Part shown: positions 31,980 through 44,967 of the stretch, in pieces
Numbering within the stretch: the first letter of the stretch is position 1
Layout of the letters: every line of letters begins with the position of its first letter
Assembly (NCBI GenBank): GCA_033439265.1
Contig: JAVTVX010000035.1
Coordinates: 14,038,001-14,102,000 of the forward strand
DNA from: Dillenia suffruticosa
Taxonomy: Eukaryota; Streptophyta; Magnoliopsida; Dilleniales; Dilleniaceae
Length of the DNA: 64,000 nt
Reading direction: 5' to 3'
Position numbers and translations under genes: made by a program
The notes under the pieces: generated by a model
Seen by the model: the letters and a program-made list of their open reading frames with translations, nothing else
Told to the model about the DNA's origin: nothing
Database searches by the model: none

Positions 31980-33300
31980 AGTTGCGGGTGTTGCTTCCAC
32001 ATTAATTCTTCAGTCTCCCAAGTCCGTTCCTCTACTTTATTATTTCTCCACAGCACCCTAACCATAGGAATCTACTTACTCCTCAACTGTTTAATCTGCC
32101 GGTCAATGATTTTCACCGGTTGTACTTTGAAACTCAAGTCTTCTTTCAGTTCTATTGGAGGAACTTCCAATACGTGCGAGTGATCCGACAAATACTTTTT
32201 CAGCATCGACACATGAAAAACATCATGGATCCTCTGCAATTCTGACTGCAAATGTAGTCAGTATGCCACCGCTCCAATTCTTTCAAGGATTTTAAAGGGT
32301 CCGATATAACGAGGGTTTAATTTTCCTCGTTGCTAAAATCGAACTATGCCCTTCCAAGGAGATATCTTCAGGAATACCATATCTCCCACTGTGAATTCCA
32401 ATGGCCTTCTCCTTTTGTCAGCGAAACTCTTTTGCCGATCTTGAGCTGCCTTAATTCTTTCCCGAATTAGCTTCACCTTTTCCTTGGTAGTTTCAATCAA
32501 TTCTATGCTTTTAATTTTGCGTTCTCCAACTTCATCCCAACAAAGTGGAGTCCGACATTTCCTTTCGTAGAGAGTTTCATGTGAGGTCTTCCAATACTAG
32601 CTTGGTAGCTATTGTTATATGCAAATTCAATTAGCGAGAGATGTCTATCTCAACTCCCATGGAAATCCATAACGCACGCTCTCAACATATCTTCCAACGT
32701 TTAGATTGTACGTTCAGATTGCCCGTCTGTCTGCGGATGAAATGCAGTGCTGAATTTCAGTTTGGTACCCAAGGCCTCTTGTAACTTAGGCCAGAATCTG
32801 GATGTGAATCGGGGGTCTCGATCTGATACAATCGATATCGGAACCCCGTGGAGTCGGACAATCTCATCAAGATACACCCTTGCTAACTTCTCCAAGGAAT
32901 AAGTATTCTGAACTGGGAGGAAATGCGCTGATTTTGTGAGTCTATCTACTATCACCCAAATGGCATCGTGACGACTTAGAGTACGTGGAAATCCTACCAC
33001 AAAATCCATAGTAATATGTTCCCATTTCCATTTAGGTATAGGCAATGGTTGAAGTATTCCGGCTGGCTTTTGATGCTCAGCTTTGGTTTGTTGACACACC
33101 AGACATCTTGCTACAAATTTGGCTATTTTCTGCTTCAAGCCTGACCACCAATAAGTTTTTTTGATGGTTCGGTACATTTAGTACTTCCAGGATGCATAGC
33201 ATAAGCCGAAGAGTGTGCTTCTTCCAGAATAGCCTTCCGAAGCTCATCATTTTTGGGAACACAATCCGTTTCTCAAACATGACTATACCATCCTCATGAA
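31980..33300 (-). pseudogene. Gamma unit 2 integrase, broken
   Basis: The minus strand gives [38 protein letters not shown], the core [18 protein letters not shown] and [18 protein letters not shown] then replaces the usual Gln codon at 32701-32703. Beyond it the reading frame continues with further stops and frameshifts toward the LTR, where chromodomain-like codons are only partly readable. The zinc-binding His pair is in a frameshifted stretch near 33180-33240. Confidence 0.8.
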
Positions 33301-34935
33301 CATGGAAATCACTAGTTTCACCCTTACGAACCTTTTCCACTATTTGCTTTAACTCTTCATCAGTGGTTTGGAATTCTTTAATACTGTCTACCAAGGTTGG
33401 TCGAACTTCAAATTTCGCTAATAATGCACCACTGTCATCACAAGCAATTTTGGCTCCAAGAGCACGAAATCCCACCAGGCATGAGAGGTAAGCGTCTCCC
33501 TGAATCTGAGAAGAAGATGAGGACTTGCGACTTAAGGTATCAGCAACTACATTTGCCTTGCCCTGGTGATAATCAATCACCAAATCGTAGTCATTGATCA
33601 GCTTTAGCCATCTCCTTTGCCTCAAATTGAGCTCCTTCTAGGTGAGCAGGTACTTGAGGCTCTTGTGATCGGTGAAGATTCTGCAAGTGGCTCCATATAA
33701 ATAATGGCGCCGAATCTTTAATGCAAATACAATCGCAGCCAATTCTAAATCATGTGTAGGATAATTTAGCTCATACTTCTTTAACTGTCGAGAAGCGTAG
33801 GCGATAGTTCCGCCGCCCTGCATCAAGACACATCTTAACCCCTGTTTACTGGCATCGCTGTAGACAACATAATCATCACCGAGGGTAGGAAGGGCAAGTA
33901 TGGGAGCCGTTGTGAGTTTCTTCTTGAGTTCTTGAAAACTCTGCTCACATTTATCTGTCCATTCAAACTTGATTCCTTTCCATGTCAAACCAGACAACGG
34001 AGATACAATTTTGGAAAAACCCTCTACGAATCTTCGATAGTAACCCGCCAATCCGAGGAAGCTCCTCACCTCAGTGACGTTTTTGGGTTGTTCCCATTTC
34101 AGAATTGCCTCAACTTTCTTCGGATCAACAAATATCCCTCCTCCGGATATTACATGTCCCAAGAACCCAATTTCCTTCAATCAAAATTCATATTTTGAGA
34201 ACTTGACATACAAATGCTTGTCTCGGAGAGTCTGCAACACAATCCGAAGATGATTTGAATGCTCTTCGTCATTGTTGGAGTACACAAGGATGTCATCAAT
34301 GAAAACAATGACGAACTTGTCGAGATAGGAGTGAAAAACTCGATTCATTAGGTCCATGAAAACTGTTGGAGCATTCGTCAAGCCGAAAGGCATCACCAAG
34401 AATTCATAGTGTCCATACCTTGTCCTAAACGCAGTCTTGGGGATATCATTTTCCTTTATTCGCAACTGATGATAGCCGGACCTCAAATCTATCTTGGAGA
34501 ATACACTGTCCCCTTCGAGTTGATCAAACAAGTCATCAATCTTCGGCAAGGGTATTTGTTCTTGATGGTCACCTTATTTAATTGTCGTTAATCAATACAC
34601 AATCGAAGAGTGCCATCTTTCTTCTTGACAAAGAGAACCGATGCATCCCAAGCTGAAGTGCTCGGTCGGATGAATCCCTTTCTCAACAACTCTTGGAGTT
34701 GGACTTTCAACTCTTTTAATTCTGCCGGTGCCAGTCGATAAGCAGAAGTGGAGACTGGTGCCATACCGGGAACAAGATCTATAGTGAAATCAAACTCCCG
34801 AATCAGTGGCAACCCCGGTAACTCTTCTGGAAAGACGTCCGGGAACTCATTTACCACAAGGATATCGCTCAAGTCAGGACTTGCTACCGTAGTGTCAATG
34901 ATATGAGCCAAATATGCTTCGCAGCCCTTATGCAC
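33301..34935 (-). pseudogene. Gamma unit 2 reverse transcriptase and RNase H, broken
   Basis: RT motifs in order are [52 protein letters not shown] and [15 protein letters not shown]. The thumb then reads [20 protein letters not shown], and RNase H follows with [32 protein letters not shown] and YHQGKANVVADTLSRK. Breaks lie near 34588 (stop in RT), 34181 (stop), 33638-33625 (stop) and the frame shift near 33230. The polymerase FIDD is intact, so decay is by scattered point changes. Confidence 0.85.
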
Positions 34936-35342
34936 TAATCTCCATGCCTCAAGAGCTGAATCACACAGGTCGACAATACTCGCCGTTCACCAGCGAACAC
35001 AAGTAGTGGATATCCTGCCTTATGGAATTCCACTTCTTTACTGAAGCTATTTACTGAAGCTCGGTGAAGACTTAGCCAATCCATGCCTAGGATGGCATCA
35101 AAGTCCTTCATATCCAATGGAATCAAATCCGCTTCAAGGATTGTTTCACCAACTTTCACCTCACAAGACTTATGTACAAAATTTCGAATTATATGCTCTC
35201 CTAAGGGAGTAATGACGAACAATTCTTCATCAAGAGGAACTAAATCCCTATCAGAATGTCTTGTAAATCCTGATCTTACAAATGAATTATTCGATCTGAT
35301 ATCAATAAGTATATGTGCATCCACTCCAAAAATTTTCATCAT
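34935..35342 (-). pseudogene. Gamma unit 2 protease region, active site altered
   Basis: The expected Asp-Thr-Gly of the aspartic protease reads Asp-Ile-Arg (HILIDIRSNNSFV, near 35305). Downstream EADLIPLDMKDFDAILGMDW and EVEFHKAGYPLLVFAGERRV are conserved. The catalytic Asp is kept but its partner residues are lost. Confidence 0.8.
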
Positions 35343-35442
35343 ACCTATAAATGTAAACCATAAACATAATCATATCATCATACCCTTTCATTCATAATCA
35401 CAAATCATCAAATCATAGTTATAATCCATAGATATCACATTT

Positions 35443-36843
35443 TCAAATTTCAAACTTAAATTTAAATGAAAATTTACCTGTAACTATGTCGGGATTAATC
35501 TGAGTTTCTTCGTTCATCATGGCAAAAACCCTAGCTTGAGCTCTTGGCTGAGGTCGCTGAGAGGTGGTAGCTACTGTATTACTTCTTGTGCCCGTCGTAG
35601 GGATGGTACTAGTGGAAGGTGTCACCGAACTTGCTGGACTAGTTTTGAAGCCGCTAGAGGGACCTCTAACTTGCCGAATCCTTTGCCCTTCTTCTTTCAA
35701 CTCAGGGCAAGAATAACGGAGGCGTCCCTCCTTCCCGCAGTGATAACACCTCTTAGGTCCTCTGCACGGACCCGTGTGATATCCTTTACAAGTAGGGCAA
35801 GTGTGCATTCCACCTCCTCTGGGTCTTGCTCCCGATCCAACATTTTCAACACCAGAAGCATTCGATCTATGAATTTGTTGGTTTTGAGGAAATCCAACCG
35901 ATCCCGAAATAAATCCACCCCTTTGATAGTCTACAGTTCTGTTCTTCTTAGAGCTTTGGCCCGGTACAAATTCGCCGGACCTCTTCTTCCCATGGTGGTC
36001 CTTAACATTTCCCCTTTCAAGCACCATCTGTTCGGCCCTCAAGGCCAATTGCAACATGTTCTGGTATGTGTGCTCATCCGTGACTGACATCTTCTCTCGA
36101 ATATTCAGGTTCAAGCCATCCTCAAACTTGAAGCGTCTGCACTCTTCGGAGGTGATTAGCTCTGGTACAAATGAGGATAGGCTTCTAAATTTCGCCTCAA
36201 ATTCCTTCACAAATAGATTTCCTTGGCAAAGCCGAAGGAATTCTTTTCTCTTCAAGTCCCGATCGAATCGGGTGTAGAACCTCTGGTCGAATTCCTTAAG
36301 GAAATCGTGCCAAGTGAGAGGTGCAGATGCCCCTTCCTCTATTCCATCCCACCATATGCTAGCATCTTTGTCCAACAATCTTACAGCTACCAAGAGTTTC
36401 AAACTATCCTCTATTCCCATATCCGTTACAGCTTTTCTGACCCTCTTGATCCATTTCTTTGCTTCCGTAGGATCACCAGATGCCGAGAAAGTTTCACAAC
36501 CAAGCTGCCTTGCTTCTTTAATCAGCTTGGACAAATGAATTGGAGAGCGACTGCTTGAGTGGTAACCGGAGGAGTGGGAGCTAGTGGGGCACTGGGTACA
36601 GCAGCTGGTACCGAAAGAGGAACAGGTGGTGGAATTATAGTCGGCCACGGAGCTCGGTACTGTGCTCCAAAGGTACTCCACCACTCTATAACTTCCTAAA
36701 GAGCAGCGACATGAGGAGGAGTAGGCTTGGTAGAAGGAGTTGGGAGTGTGGACATAGGTGGAGGAAGAGCATGCGAGGACGACTCATCCTCGTGCTCCTA
36801 TGGAGGAATTTCACTCACATTCCTCATTTTCCTTCGCGGAGTC
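35443..36843 (-). pseudogene. Gamma unit 2 gag, frameshifted N-terminus
   Basis: A 413-residue open frame (36684 to 35443) holds the same gag core as unit 1. Its first 55 residues are out of frame compared with the Pro-rich N-terminus, which begins at an ATG near 36843 and carries two stops (near 36795 and 36700). In the second zinc knuckle the metal-binding His is replaced by Arg (CYHCGKEGRLRYSC). The first, CPTCKGYHTGPC, is readable. Compared with unit 1 it is longer but functionally poorer. Confidence 0.75.
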
Positions 36844-37119
36844 ATTGCAACCTATACAAAATAAGAAACTAGAATTAAGTCAAGGGTTAAGCGAAGACTA
36901 AGACTTAACCCCCTAAAAAAAATATTCTTAATTCCCTAAAAAAACCATGGAAAGTTCTGTACAATTTTCGAATACCCTTTAAAAGAGCTTAACATTTTTT
37001 TCAAAAACTAAACATTTCAAAACCTTTAGAAACTTTCGAGACATTTTGGAAACATTTCAAAACATTCCGAAACCATCATGCCTTTAAAATCGTGAACCTG
37101 GCTCCGATACCAATAACGC

Positions 37120-39278
37120 TGTCACGCCCTGATCCTCGGATCGATACGCGACCACCGCCGCGTTGTCTCGATACACGGGAAGAACCTCCCCGTATACCGG
37201 GACTCTGCAAGACTATCAAATTTACAATAAATCATCGAAAGCATAAGACTCTTCAAAACGTGAAATCATATAACAATACACATGCAAGGAGCCCATCCGG
37301 CTCATCCCTGAACATTCAAACACACACATTGGTACACATCGGGGAGTGGGATCCTATACAAGCACGCTGCGATGTGGCCATCCTAACCATTCAGAATTCT
37401 CACCTCAATAAAGCGTGTGACAAACAAGAAGTCCCAAAACATAGCCGTCGGACTTTACCAACACTTACCTAAGGAAGTTAAGCCAATATCGGTAGAGTCC
37501 TAACGGTATGAGTTATACAGAACTTCACAAAATTAGAGAAAAGCATCGAAATTAAGATTTACAGTCCAAATGTCCCAGTACAGAAATAAACGGTTTTACA
37601 AAAATAATCGAGTAATTAAGATAATAAAACATTTCAATAAGTCACAATTTACAAAATATGCATCCATGTCAATTATCATTTCAGAAAATCTTGGGGTTCC
37701 ACCGAAAAACACTTCCGTCTTAGAGTGGTCAAACCCAGACAAAATCCCGCCAAGAGTTTTTCTATCCAATGTCTCAAAACAAACCCTCTACCTTGGAGTT
37801 GGCTTGTACCTCACCGTGGTGCACCAGATATAGTACGACTTCGGCTGAGGGAGGGATGTCTAACTCCCCTGCACATCCAAACCCCAAACCACGACACCCC
37901 GTCGGGTCGCTCCGTGGTGGGAATATGACTATAGTCTTCTGCGGCACCCTTCATTTCTAAATCAATCCAGTTCACAAGCAATGTGCCATAATTTTCCATC
38001 AAATAATCAACAATCTAATGCCAAATCAATTCATAGTGCAATATCAAATAACATATGGCATTGAATCATTTTTAAATACAATGGATGCATTTATACTTTA
38101 TAATTCAGTTCAAACAACCCACTGTCACAACACAATTCGCATAAATCACGTAAAATCTTTCGAAAATTATTTATAAAGCAATTTTAAAACAGGTTTCTCA
38201 TTCATGAACACAATAAACCATCCACACACCTCTAGAGAAGGTATTCACTCCCTACACCCTATCCATACTCAAGAAATCTCCTTTCAAACTCCAATGGATT
38301 GTCCTGAAGCAACCATAACAATTTTCAAGTCATTTCTCCTCCAAAATCAAGGGTCCACAAACTTTCCTAATTTTGTTTAACCCTCATTTCTAACATTTTC
38401 TTGTTCCTATCCTCATTTTACCAATTTATCGCCATTTACATCTTTACAAAATTCATATTCATAACTCTTCTAGATTTTCTTAAATTAACATAGTCTTAGT
38501 TTCTTCTAATTTTTCCAATTCATGGACATACATTCCAATTCTACCATATTGCAATTATTTCACAATCCTAGAGTTATTTTCAAAAATTAGCCCTTACCTG
38601 CGCAGAGAAAGGAGTGCAGATTCAGACCTAGGGTTTTCGCATTTGCCTACCAAACCTTCGTGCGCTGTTCGATTTAATTCGAAACCTATAATGCTTCCGA
38701 TTTGAAGCAAAATTTAGTATTTGGGTTCAATCACCAAAGGAAATTGAAACCCTAGAATATATCAATCGGAAATTCATACCACATGTACAGGGGATGAATT
38801 GAAATCTCGACTAGAGTTCTCGAGGGCTTACCGATGACTGCCGAGTTGGGGTATCTTCTGGGGTTGCAGCAAGTGTCTCAGCAGAGGGTAAGCACTCGAA
38901 CAGGCAAGGGAGAGAAGTAGTGGGCTGTTCGCGCACGAGGGAGAGGAGTCGCGGCTGGTGCGCGTTGGAGCGCTCGCGAGATGGAGCTGCTCGTGGGCAG
39001 GAGCTGCTATGCTCGCGGGTAGTAGCAGTGCGGGAGGGAAGCCATGCGTTGCGGCTGTGCAGCACCCGCAGGAGAGAGAGAGAGATCGGTGAGAGAGGGA
39101 GAGAGAGAGAGAAAGAGAGAGAGAGAGCTCTTGTGATGGAGGGAGGGAGAGATTTGTGAGAGAGTGAGAGAGGGTGAGAGGCAGAGAACACGGGAGAGAA
39201 TGAGGGGGAGAGAAGGTGAATTGGGAAAGTAACTTTCCCAAATTTTTTTTTTTTTTTTTTGACTTTGTTGGTTATATA
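37120..39278 (-). repeat. Gamma LTR 3 (2159 bp, internal deletion)
   Basis: It aligns with LTR 2 except for a gap of about 345 bp at 37627, where ATAATAAA joins two distant points. The primer-binding site of unit 2 is at 37091-37116. TTGGGAAAG-TAA-CTTTCCCAA (39221-39241) is a perfect hairpin near the outer edge. Confidence 0.85.
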
Positions 39279-41099
39279 GATTATCTATGAAAGGATACTC
39301 AGTAAGTGAAGGGATTGATATCGTGCTATCAATATCAAGGGTGAATTTGGAGTGTCAAACCATATAACAAAATATCGAGTATGCGAAAATAACATACTGT
39401 TTCAAAATAAAACATATCTCAAGGCACACATCAGAAAATAACATATGCATCCATCCATGTATCAAGTCACATATGTAGAGCAGGCCGAACAAACAATCTC
39501 AGCAATGGTCTACCTAGACCAAAGACGGGCGCATTGGGGGTTTTCACTATGCAAATATCAAATAATGGCTCTCTACCCCAATGTTGGCCACAGACTACTC
39601 CAACTAACCTATAAATAATAATAATGATACATATATATAGTCGGCCATGTATGGTGTCCCGCCCGGTACTAGACAGAGATAAACTCACGTCCTCCCTGAT
39701 GAGGGTCAACCTGGGACACCTATACACATAACGATCTGGCGGATACCTTCAGCCAAAGTGTATCCGGGCACAAGGGGTGCCTCTACCAAATGTCCTTTGT
39801 AGCTACGAAATGCTATAGGAAGCATATCACCATATCACTAAGTCGGCCGGACACGTAGCCCCATGCATCACATCATCATGTCGGCCGGGTATATAGCCCT
39901 ATGCATCGTAACGTAATTTCGGCCTGGCGTATAATCCAAATAGTACATATAAATCAATTTAAAATTACGTGTTAATACAGTAGAATCATTAAAATATGTT
40001 AATATGTCAAAAAGGTGGTACAATATCAGTTATCAAACTTATGGATGCATAATCTATAAAATCAGCAGTTGGGACACTCTAATGGTCACAAAGATATATA
40101 CATATACTTATCAAAATCCAAACATTCAATTTTCACACGTATAAAAATCATGTCGTTTGAAAATCAGTAAAACATGATTTGTCAATCAGTAGAAGATGTC
40201 AAAGTCCCTCTCACAATTCTAGAGAGGATGGTCACTCCTTATTTTCAAAACAATCCAATCTGACTTCTCGAGTCTCCAAAAAAAAATCAACCTAATCAGA
40301 TCATCAGATCATCAGAATTTAACATCAAATTTCAAGTATTATAGGGTTTATTCATTTCCCTAAGTTTGTACAAAGCTTAACTCTTCAATTTATGAATACA
40401 CTATAATGTCATCAGTTGCAATTCAGTTAGAAACAATTAACGTACTTTTAATTCAAGTCAAATTCAACCCTAAAACCACTCAAGATCGGAAATAAGCCTG
40501 AAAATAAAGAATTTTCCTATAAGATAGAAAATTTTTGACAAATCATACACTTTTCGATTCTCATCCAAATGTTTCAAAACATATGTCATTTTCAAGATAT
40601 ATGAGTCTATTTTCATAATACAGAAATCATATTTAAATTACCTATAAGCAAAATAATTTATAATGAGAAAGGCTGCATCAACCCTTGCACTCAAATCCCA
40701 ATTTTTGACTATTTTCATGCATAGGTCAATTTAAACTCCAAGAGAAACTATTCAAGTCAACTTAATTTGATTCTATCATCCTGAACAGTCCCATTTCATA
40801 TAAATTCGTACACTTAACCTAATGAACCCCATATAATGTCTGAAAATGCATTCATTGCGAATCTGGTTTACATTCTAACATACACAAGACTTCTAATATT
40901 AAATTTACCCTATATTCGATAACCAAATCGAATGGGTCCGAAATCACTCACCTAGGGTTTTTCTCGGATCGCAGACCTTTGTCCGAATGTCTGCTTGATC
41001 ACCCTAAGAACTGAAATGCCACCTATCAAGACAGGGTTTATTAGTTAACTTCAAACACGTAGATCGGAAGCAAAACCCTAAGTCAGTTACCTGTGTAGA

Positions 41100-41460
41100 G
41101 GTTCGTGTCACGGGCTCACTGGTCTGCGGGCTGGCAGGCCTGTGGGCTAGTGGGCTTGTAGTTGATGGGCCTGCGGGCTGGCGCGCGCTCATGCACTGGT
41201 GCACTGAGGCGCGCTCACTGGTTCACTGAGGTGTTCTCGCGGCCTGGCTCGTACTTGCGGCCGGGCTCGCACTTGCGGCCGGGCTCGCACTTGGGGTCGG
41301 GCTCGCATTCGCGGGCTGGGTCCTGCTCACGGCCTGGCTCGCGCTTGTGGGCTGGGTCCTGCTCATGGCCTGGCTTGCCCTCGTGGGCTGGGTCCTGCTT
41401 GCGGCCTGGCTCGCGCTCGCGGGCTGGGTCCTGCTCATGGCCTGGTCGCGCTGTGTTCGC
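41100..41460. repeat. GC-rich minisatellite inside the beta LTR
   Basis: Units of about 18 bp such as GGCCTGGCTCGCGCTC and GGGCTGGGTCCTGCTC alternate here. The matching part of the other LTR (47520-47890) is built of related but different units (GGCCTGTGGGCTGGCAG). Open frames through it on both strands are an artefact of the repeat. Confidence 0.75.
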
Positions 41461-41873
41461 GCGGGGAGGATCGCACAGGGGCGCGATCGTGCTCACACTG
41501 GGTGGATCGTACAGGGGCGCTTTCGACTCAGGCTGGGGAGATCGCGCTGCAGTCACGTGCTGTGGCGGAAGGCGGTGCTCGCGGGAGGAAAGAGCAGCTG
41601 TGGCGAGCGACGGCGATGGCGGAAGGGTGCAATCGATAGTGGCTCACGGCGGAGGAAGGCGAGGCGGCAGATTTGGGTGAAACCGAAGAGAGAGAGAATG
41701 AAATGGAGAGAGGCAGTGAGCGGGATAGAGAGAGAAGACAGAGAGGGAGAGGGTGGTAGCGATGGCGGTGGCGGAGGAAGATGAACAGCCGCGGAAGAGG
41801 AAAATTCAGGGAAAGAGAGAGAGAGAGAGAAAGAGAGAGATAGAAAGAGAGAGAGGGAGAGGGAGAGGGAGAG

Positions 41874-41943
41874 GGATTAGGGTTGAAACCCTAATCCCCA
41901 AATCACTTTGAGGACGCAGTGTTTTGCCCCAAAACGTTGCGTC
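41874..41943. repeat. Cluster of three adjacent hairpins near the beta LTR edge (left copy)
   Basis: First, GGATTAGGGTT-GA-AACCCTAATCC (41874-41897). Second, CCCCAAA-TCAC-TTTGAGG (41896-41913, one mismatch). Third, GACGCAGTGTTTT-GCCCC and its near inverse (41913-41943). The right LTR has the same three at 48308-48377 with perfect stems. Confidence 0.8.
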
Positions 41944-42183
41944 TCCATTTTCTTTTTCTTTTTTTTTTCTTTTCTTTTGTCGATGTTACATTTTCTAAGC
42001 CCCTAAAAGCAAATTTTGTCCTCGAAACTAAAAGAAGACTAACCAGCAAACAAATGGGGGTATTGTCTCCTAATAGTCTCCTCGGGCTCACAGATCTCTT
42101 CCTCGACCTGGTCACTCCTCCACAAAACTCTAACCAATAAAACTTCTTTGCTCCGCAGCTTTCTGACCTATCGATCAGAATAG

Positions 42184-43350
42184 CTACGTGCTGAGCTGGA
42201 AAACTAAGGTCCTCTCTGACTGGCCGTCCGTCGTCAGTTGTTGTTTGAGCTCCTGAAAGCTCTTCTCACAACGATCGTCCCATAAGAACTTGACGTCCTT
42301 CCGCGTCAATCTAGAAAGTGGAGTAGCCATATGGGAGAATCCTTCTACGAACCGCCGATAACTCCCCATAAGACCAAGGAAACTTCACACCTCGGTCACT
42401 GTCCGTGGCTGCTGGTGTGTTGGTCAACCCAAACGACATGACCACGAACTCGTAATGTCCATATCGGGTACGAAATGCGGTCTTGGGCACATCCTTAGTC
42501 CTGATCCGCAACTTATGATATCCAGATCGAAGATCGATCTTTCAGAAAAACACGTGTACCTTGGAACTGATCTAATAAATCATAAATATACGGCAGAGGG
42601 TACCGATTCTTGATGGAAACCTTGTTTAGCTGCCTATAGTTCACACACGATCGTAGAGTCCCGTCCTTTTGCTTCACAAATGACACCAGAGCACCCCTCG
42701 GCGAAGTGCTCGAATGGATTAAACCCTTGTCCAGCAATTCTTGCAACTGGACCTTGAGCTCTCTAAGCTCAGTCGGTGCCATTCTGTATGGCGGAATAGG
42801 TATGGGAGTGGTCCCTGGAGTTAGATCAATTTTGAATCAAACTCCCGAACTGGTGGTAGTCCGGGTAGCTCCTAGGGAAATATATCTGGGAACTCCTACA
42901 CCACTGGGACCTCCTCAAGCCTCGGCCCCTCAGCGTATCAATCTCCTGGCTTTCATCACCGATACAACACAGTGAGGTAACAGTCGCCCCTCGCTTGGGA
43001 ACCTCGACAACGGCTCCTCGGCTCTCCGAAACTCCACTTCTTTGGTGAAGCAATCTATTGAGGCCCTATGCATGTTTAGCCAATCCATCCCTAGGATGGC
43101 ATCGAAATTCATCATCTCAAGTGGAATTAAGTCTGCCTCGAGTATCGCATCTCTAACTATGACCTTACTCCCTCTGTAGATAGCATCTCTAAGTATCTAC
43201 TCACTGAGAGGAGAAATGACCAATATCTCCTCATCAAGTGGCAACAAGGCTTACCCAACCTGTGGGCAAAAGATGCTTCTCACATACGAATAGTTTGACA
43301 TGGTGTCAATAAGGACACGAGCGTCGACTCCCCATATTTTCATAACTCCT
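42184..43350 (-). pseudogene. Beta protease and RT remnant with large internal deletions
   Basis: Protease is readable but altered: Asp-Thr-Met instead of Asp-Thr-Gly (VLIDTMSNYSYV). RT begins [13 protein letters not shown]. Its frame jumps from FGLTNTPAA straight to thumb residues near 42415, and from the RT end (CEKSFQELKQQLTT) straight to the integrase motif DGQSERT near 42225. At least two deletions therefore removed the polymerase active site, RNase H and most of integrase. It is certainly inactive. Confidence 0.8.
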
Positions 43351-43408
43351 ATTATGAGAAAATAAATAAAAAAAAATATGTTGATAAATATGGAAGAAAA
43401 TATATGCT

Positions 43409-43412
<4 letters not shown>

Positions 43413-43441
<29 letters not shown>
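43413..43441. repeat. (AT)n microsatellite
   Basis: A pure alternating AT run between protease and gag of beta. Confidence 0.85.
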
Positions 43442-43699
43442 CAAAATGTATGTACAACCAACATATCTCTAAACATGAGGATCAGTGGGAGGAGCGCCCA
43501 TAATCACGTCAGGACTCGCCTGAGCGTCCTCCTGCGTCATTGCGTATACACGGGCCTGTGTCCTCTGCTACTGTCGGAATGGTCCTGGCACCGTGTTGCT
43601 CCCGACTGTTGTCCATGGAGCGGTGTGACTCAAGTGCGCAGATGCTCATTGCTATCCTCTTCGAGGAATACTCGAGTGTCCTGAAGCTATCTGACCTCC

Positions 43700-44967
43700 A
43701 AATCCCAACTCAGGGCAGGTGCTCCTGATGTGCTCTGGCTTCCCATACCGTAAGCATGTAACAGGCACTGAAGACTCTCCAAAAGGGTGGTGTCCACCAC
43801 ATCGGCAACAAAAATGGTGACGTTGATCTGAAGTCTGAGAGTGGTGCTAGAGGTCGGTGCTCTAAATCCCTGAGATCATGATCCCTGCCCAGGATGTACT
43901 TGTCTCGGCTGAGAAGAGCCTTCCTGATATCCTAAACTCCAACCCTTCTTCGAGCCAGGGCTCGAAGAAGACCCAGATCTCTTCTTCCTTATCTCTCTGT
44001 TCTCCCGCTGTCTGCCCTCAGCACGGACGATCTCCTCTGCCCTAAGTGCTGAGTCCACGATCTCCGCAAAGGAGAGACTAAGAGTCACTGTCATATACCT
44101 CCTGATGTTCAAGTTGAGACCATCTTCAAACTTGAACCGTAGTTGTTTCGGCGTCGCCAAGTCTGGAACGAAAGCAGCTAGTCGCCTCATCTCCGTCTCA
44201 TACTCTGTCACTGTCTTGGTTCCTTGCCGCAAGTGCAGAAACTCTGCCCTCTTGCGGTCTTACTGGAATTCAGAGAAGTACCTGTGATCGAACTCCCGCA
44301 GGAAGTCCTCTCATCGTAGCGGCTCGGTAGCATCGTCACAATGCCTCCCACCAAGTGAGGGTGTCACCATCCAAAAGTCTCTCTGCTATCCGAAGCTGAT
44401 AGTCCTCGCTCAACCCCAGATTAGTCAAAATTCTGCGGGTGCGGTTGATCCAGTGCTTTACTACTATGGGATCACCCGTTCCCGTGAACTCCGTGTAGCC
44501 TAACTGCCTCACCTCCTTCACCAACTGGGTGAGCTCGTGAATACACCTCAAGATGGAGGGGGTAGTGTCACTAGGTCCTGAAATAATGGAAGGACCGACA
44601 ACTGGGGGCTGATCTAGTACAACTGAAGGTGGCACAGCCGTAGGAGTCGGCACTGCCTTTGGTGGTGGTGGGGGTGGCATCTGAATCCCGTGGGAGGTGT
44701 ACCACTCATACACCTGCCTAAATGCCTCAAAGGATGGTGGTAGAACCTCGGTTGGAGTAGATGGCTGAGTAGGTACTGTAGGGGGCGCCCGTGAAGAGGA
44801 AGCATCCTCAGGCACTCCAAAGGTCTCAAGTCCTCTCGAAGGGTCAAGCACTTGAGGAGTCTTGGGTAGCGCGAGTCTAGCTCCGCGTCCCGCTGGTCTA
44901 CCGTGTCTAAGCGGCATAATTCTGCAAGGAGAGAACTTTCATTAACTATAATTCTAGAATTTGGCAT
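43700..44967 (-). pseudogene. Beta gag, frameshifted
   Basis: The N-terminal part (44917 to 44336) is Pro-rich with a run of prolines and reaches the gag core (GDPIVVKHWINRTRRI, RLLDGDTLTWWEAL). It then shifts frame, and the rest (44232 to 43876) continues with MRRLAAFVPDLATPKQLRF and an Arg/Lys/Ser-rich linker. Zinc knuckle remnants follow near 43720-43810. It is closely related to gypsy1 gag. Confidence 0.75.

Larger units (their letters stand above)
26396..39278 (-). mobile_element. Gamma: tandem LTR-internal-LTR-internal-LTR chromovirus, TSD GATTA
   Basis: Three copies of one LTR (26396-27645 truncated, 29429-31915, 37120-39278) alternate with two internal regions (27646-29428 short, 31916-37119 long). 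GATTA at 26391-26395 and 39279-39283 flanks the entire block, and no TSD separates the units. A single insertion therefore became a tandem, most likely by unequal recombination between LTRs, followed by deletion in the left unit. Domain content and LTR ends fit Tekay/Del chromoviruses. The block interrupts the 3' LTR of beta. Confidence 0.85.
39284..41990 (-). repeat. Beta 3' LTR, second part
   Basis: It resumes the LTR after gamma (TCTATGAAAGGATACTCAG) and aligns with 45745-48430. It ends GATGTTACA. Next to it, the minus-strand purine tract reads AGGGGCTTAGAAAA. It contains a GC-rich minisatellite and three hairpins, listed separately. Confidence 0.8.

Noticed and set aside
41162-41784. ORFs of 172 and 145 residues (and the antisense 113-residue frame) in the beta LTR
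   Set aside because: Produced by a GC-rich minisatellite; the other LTR has different units and different frames.
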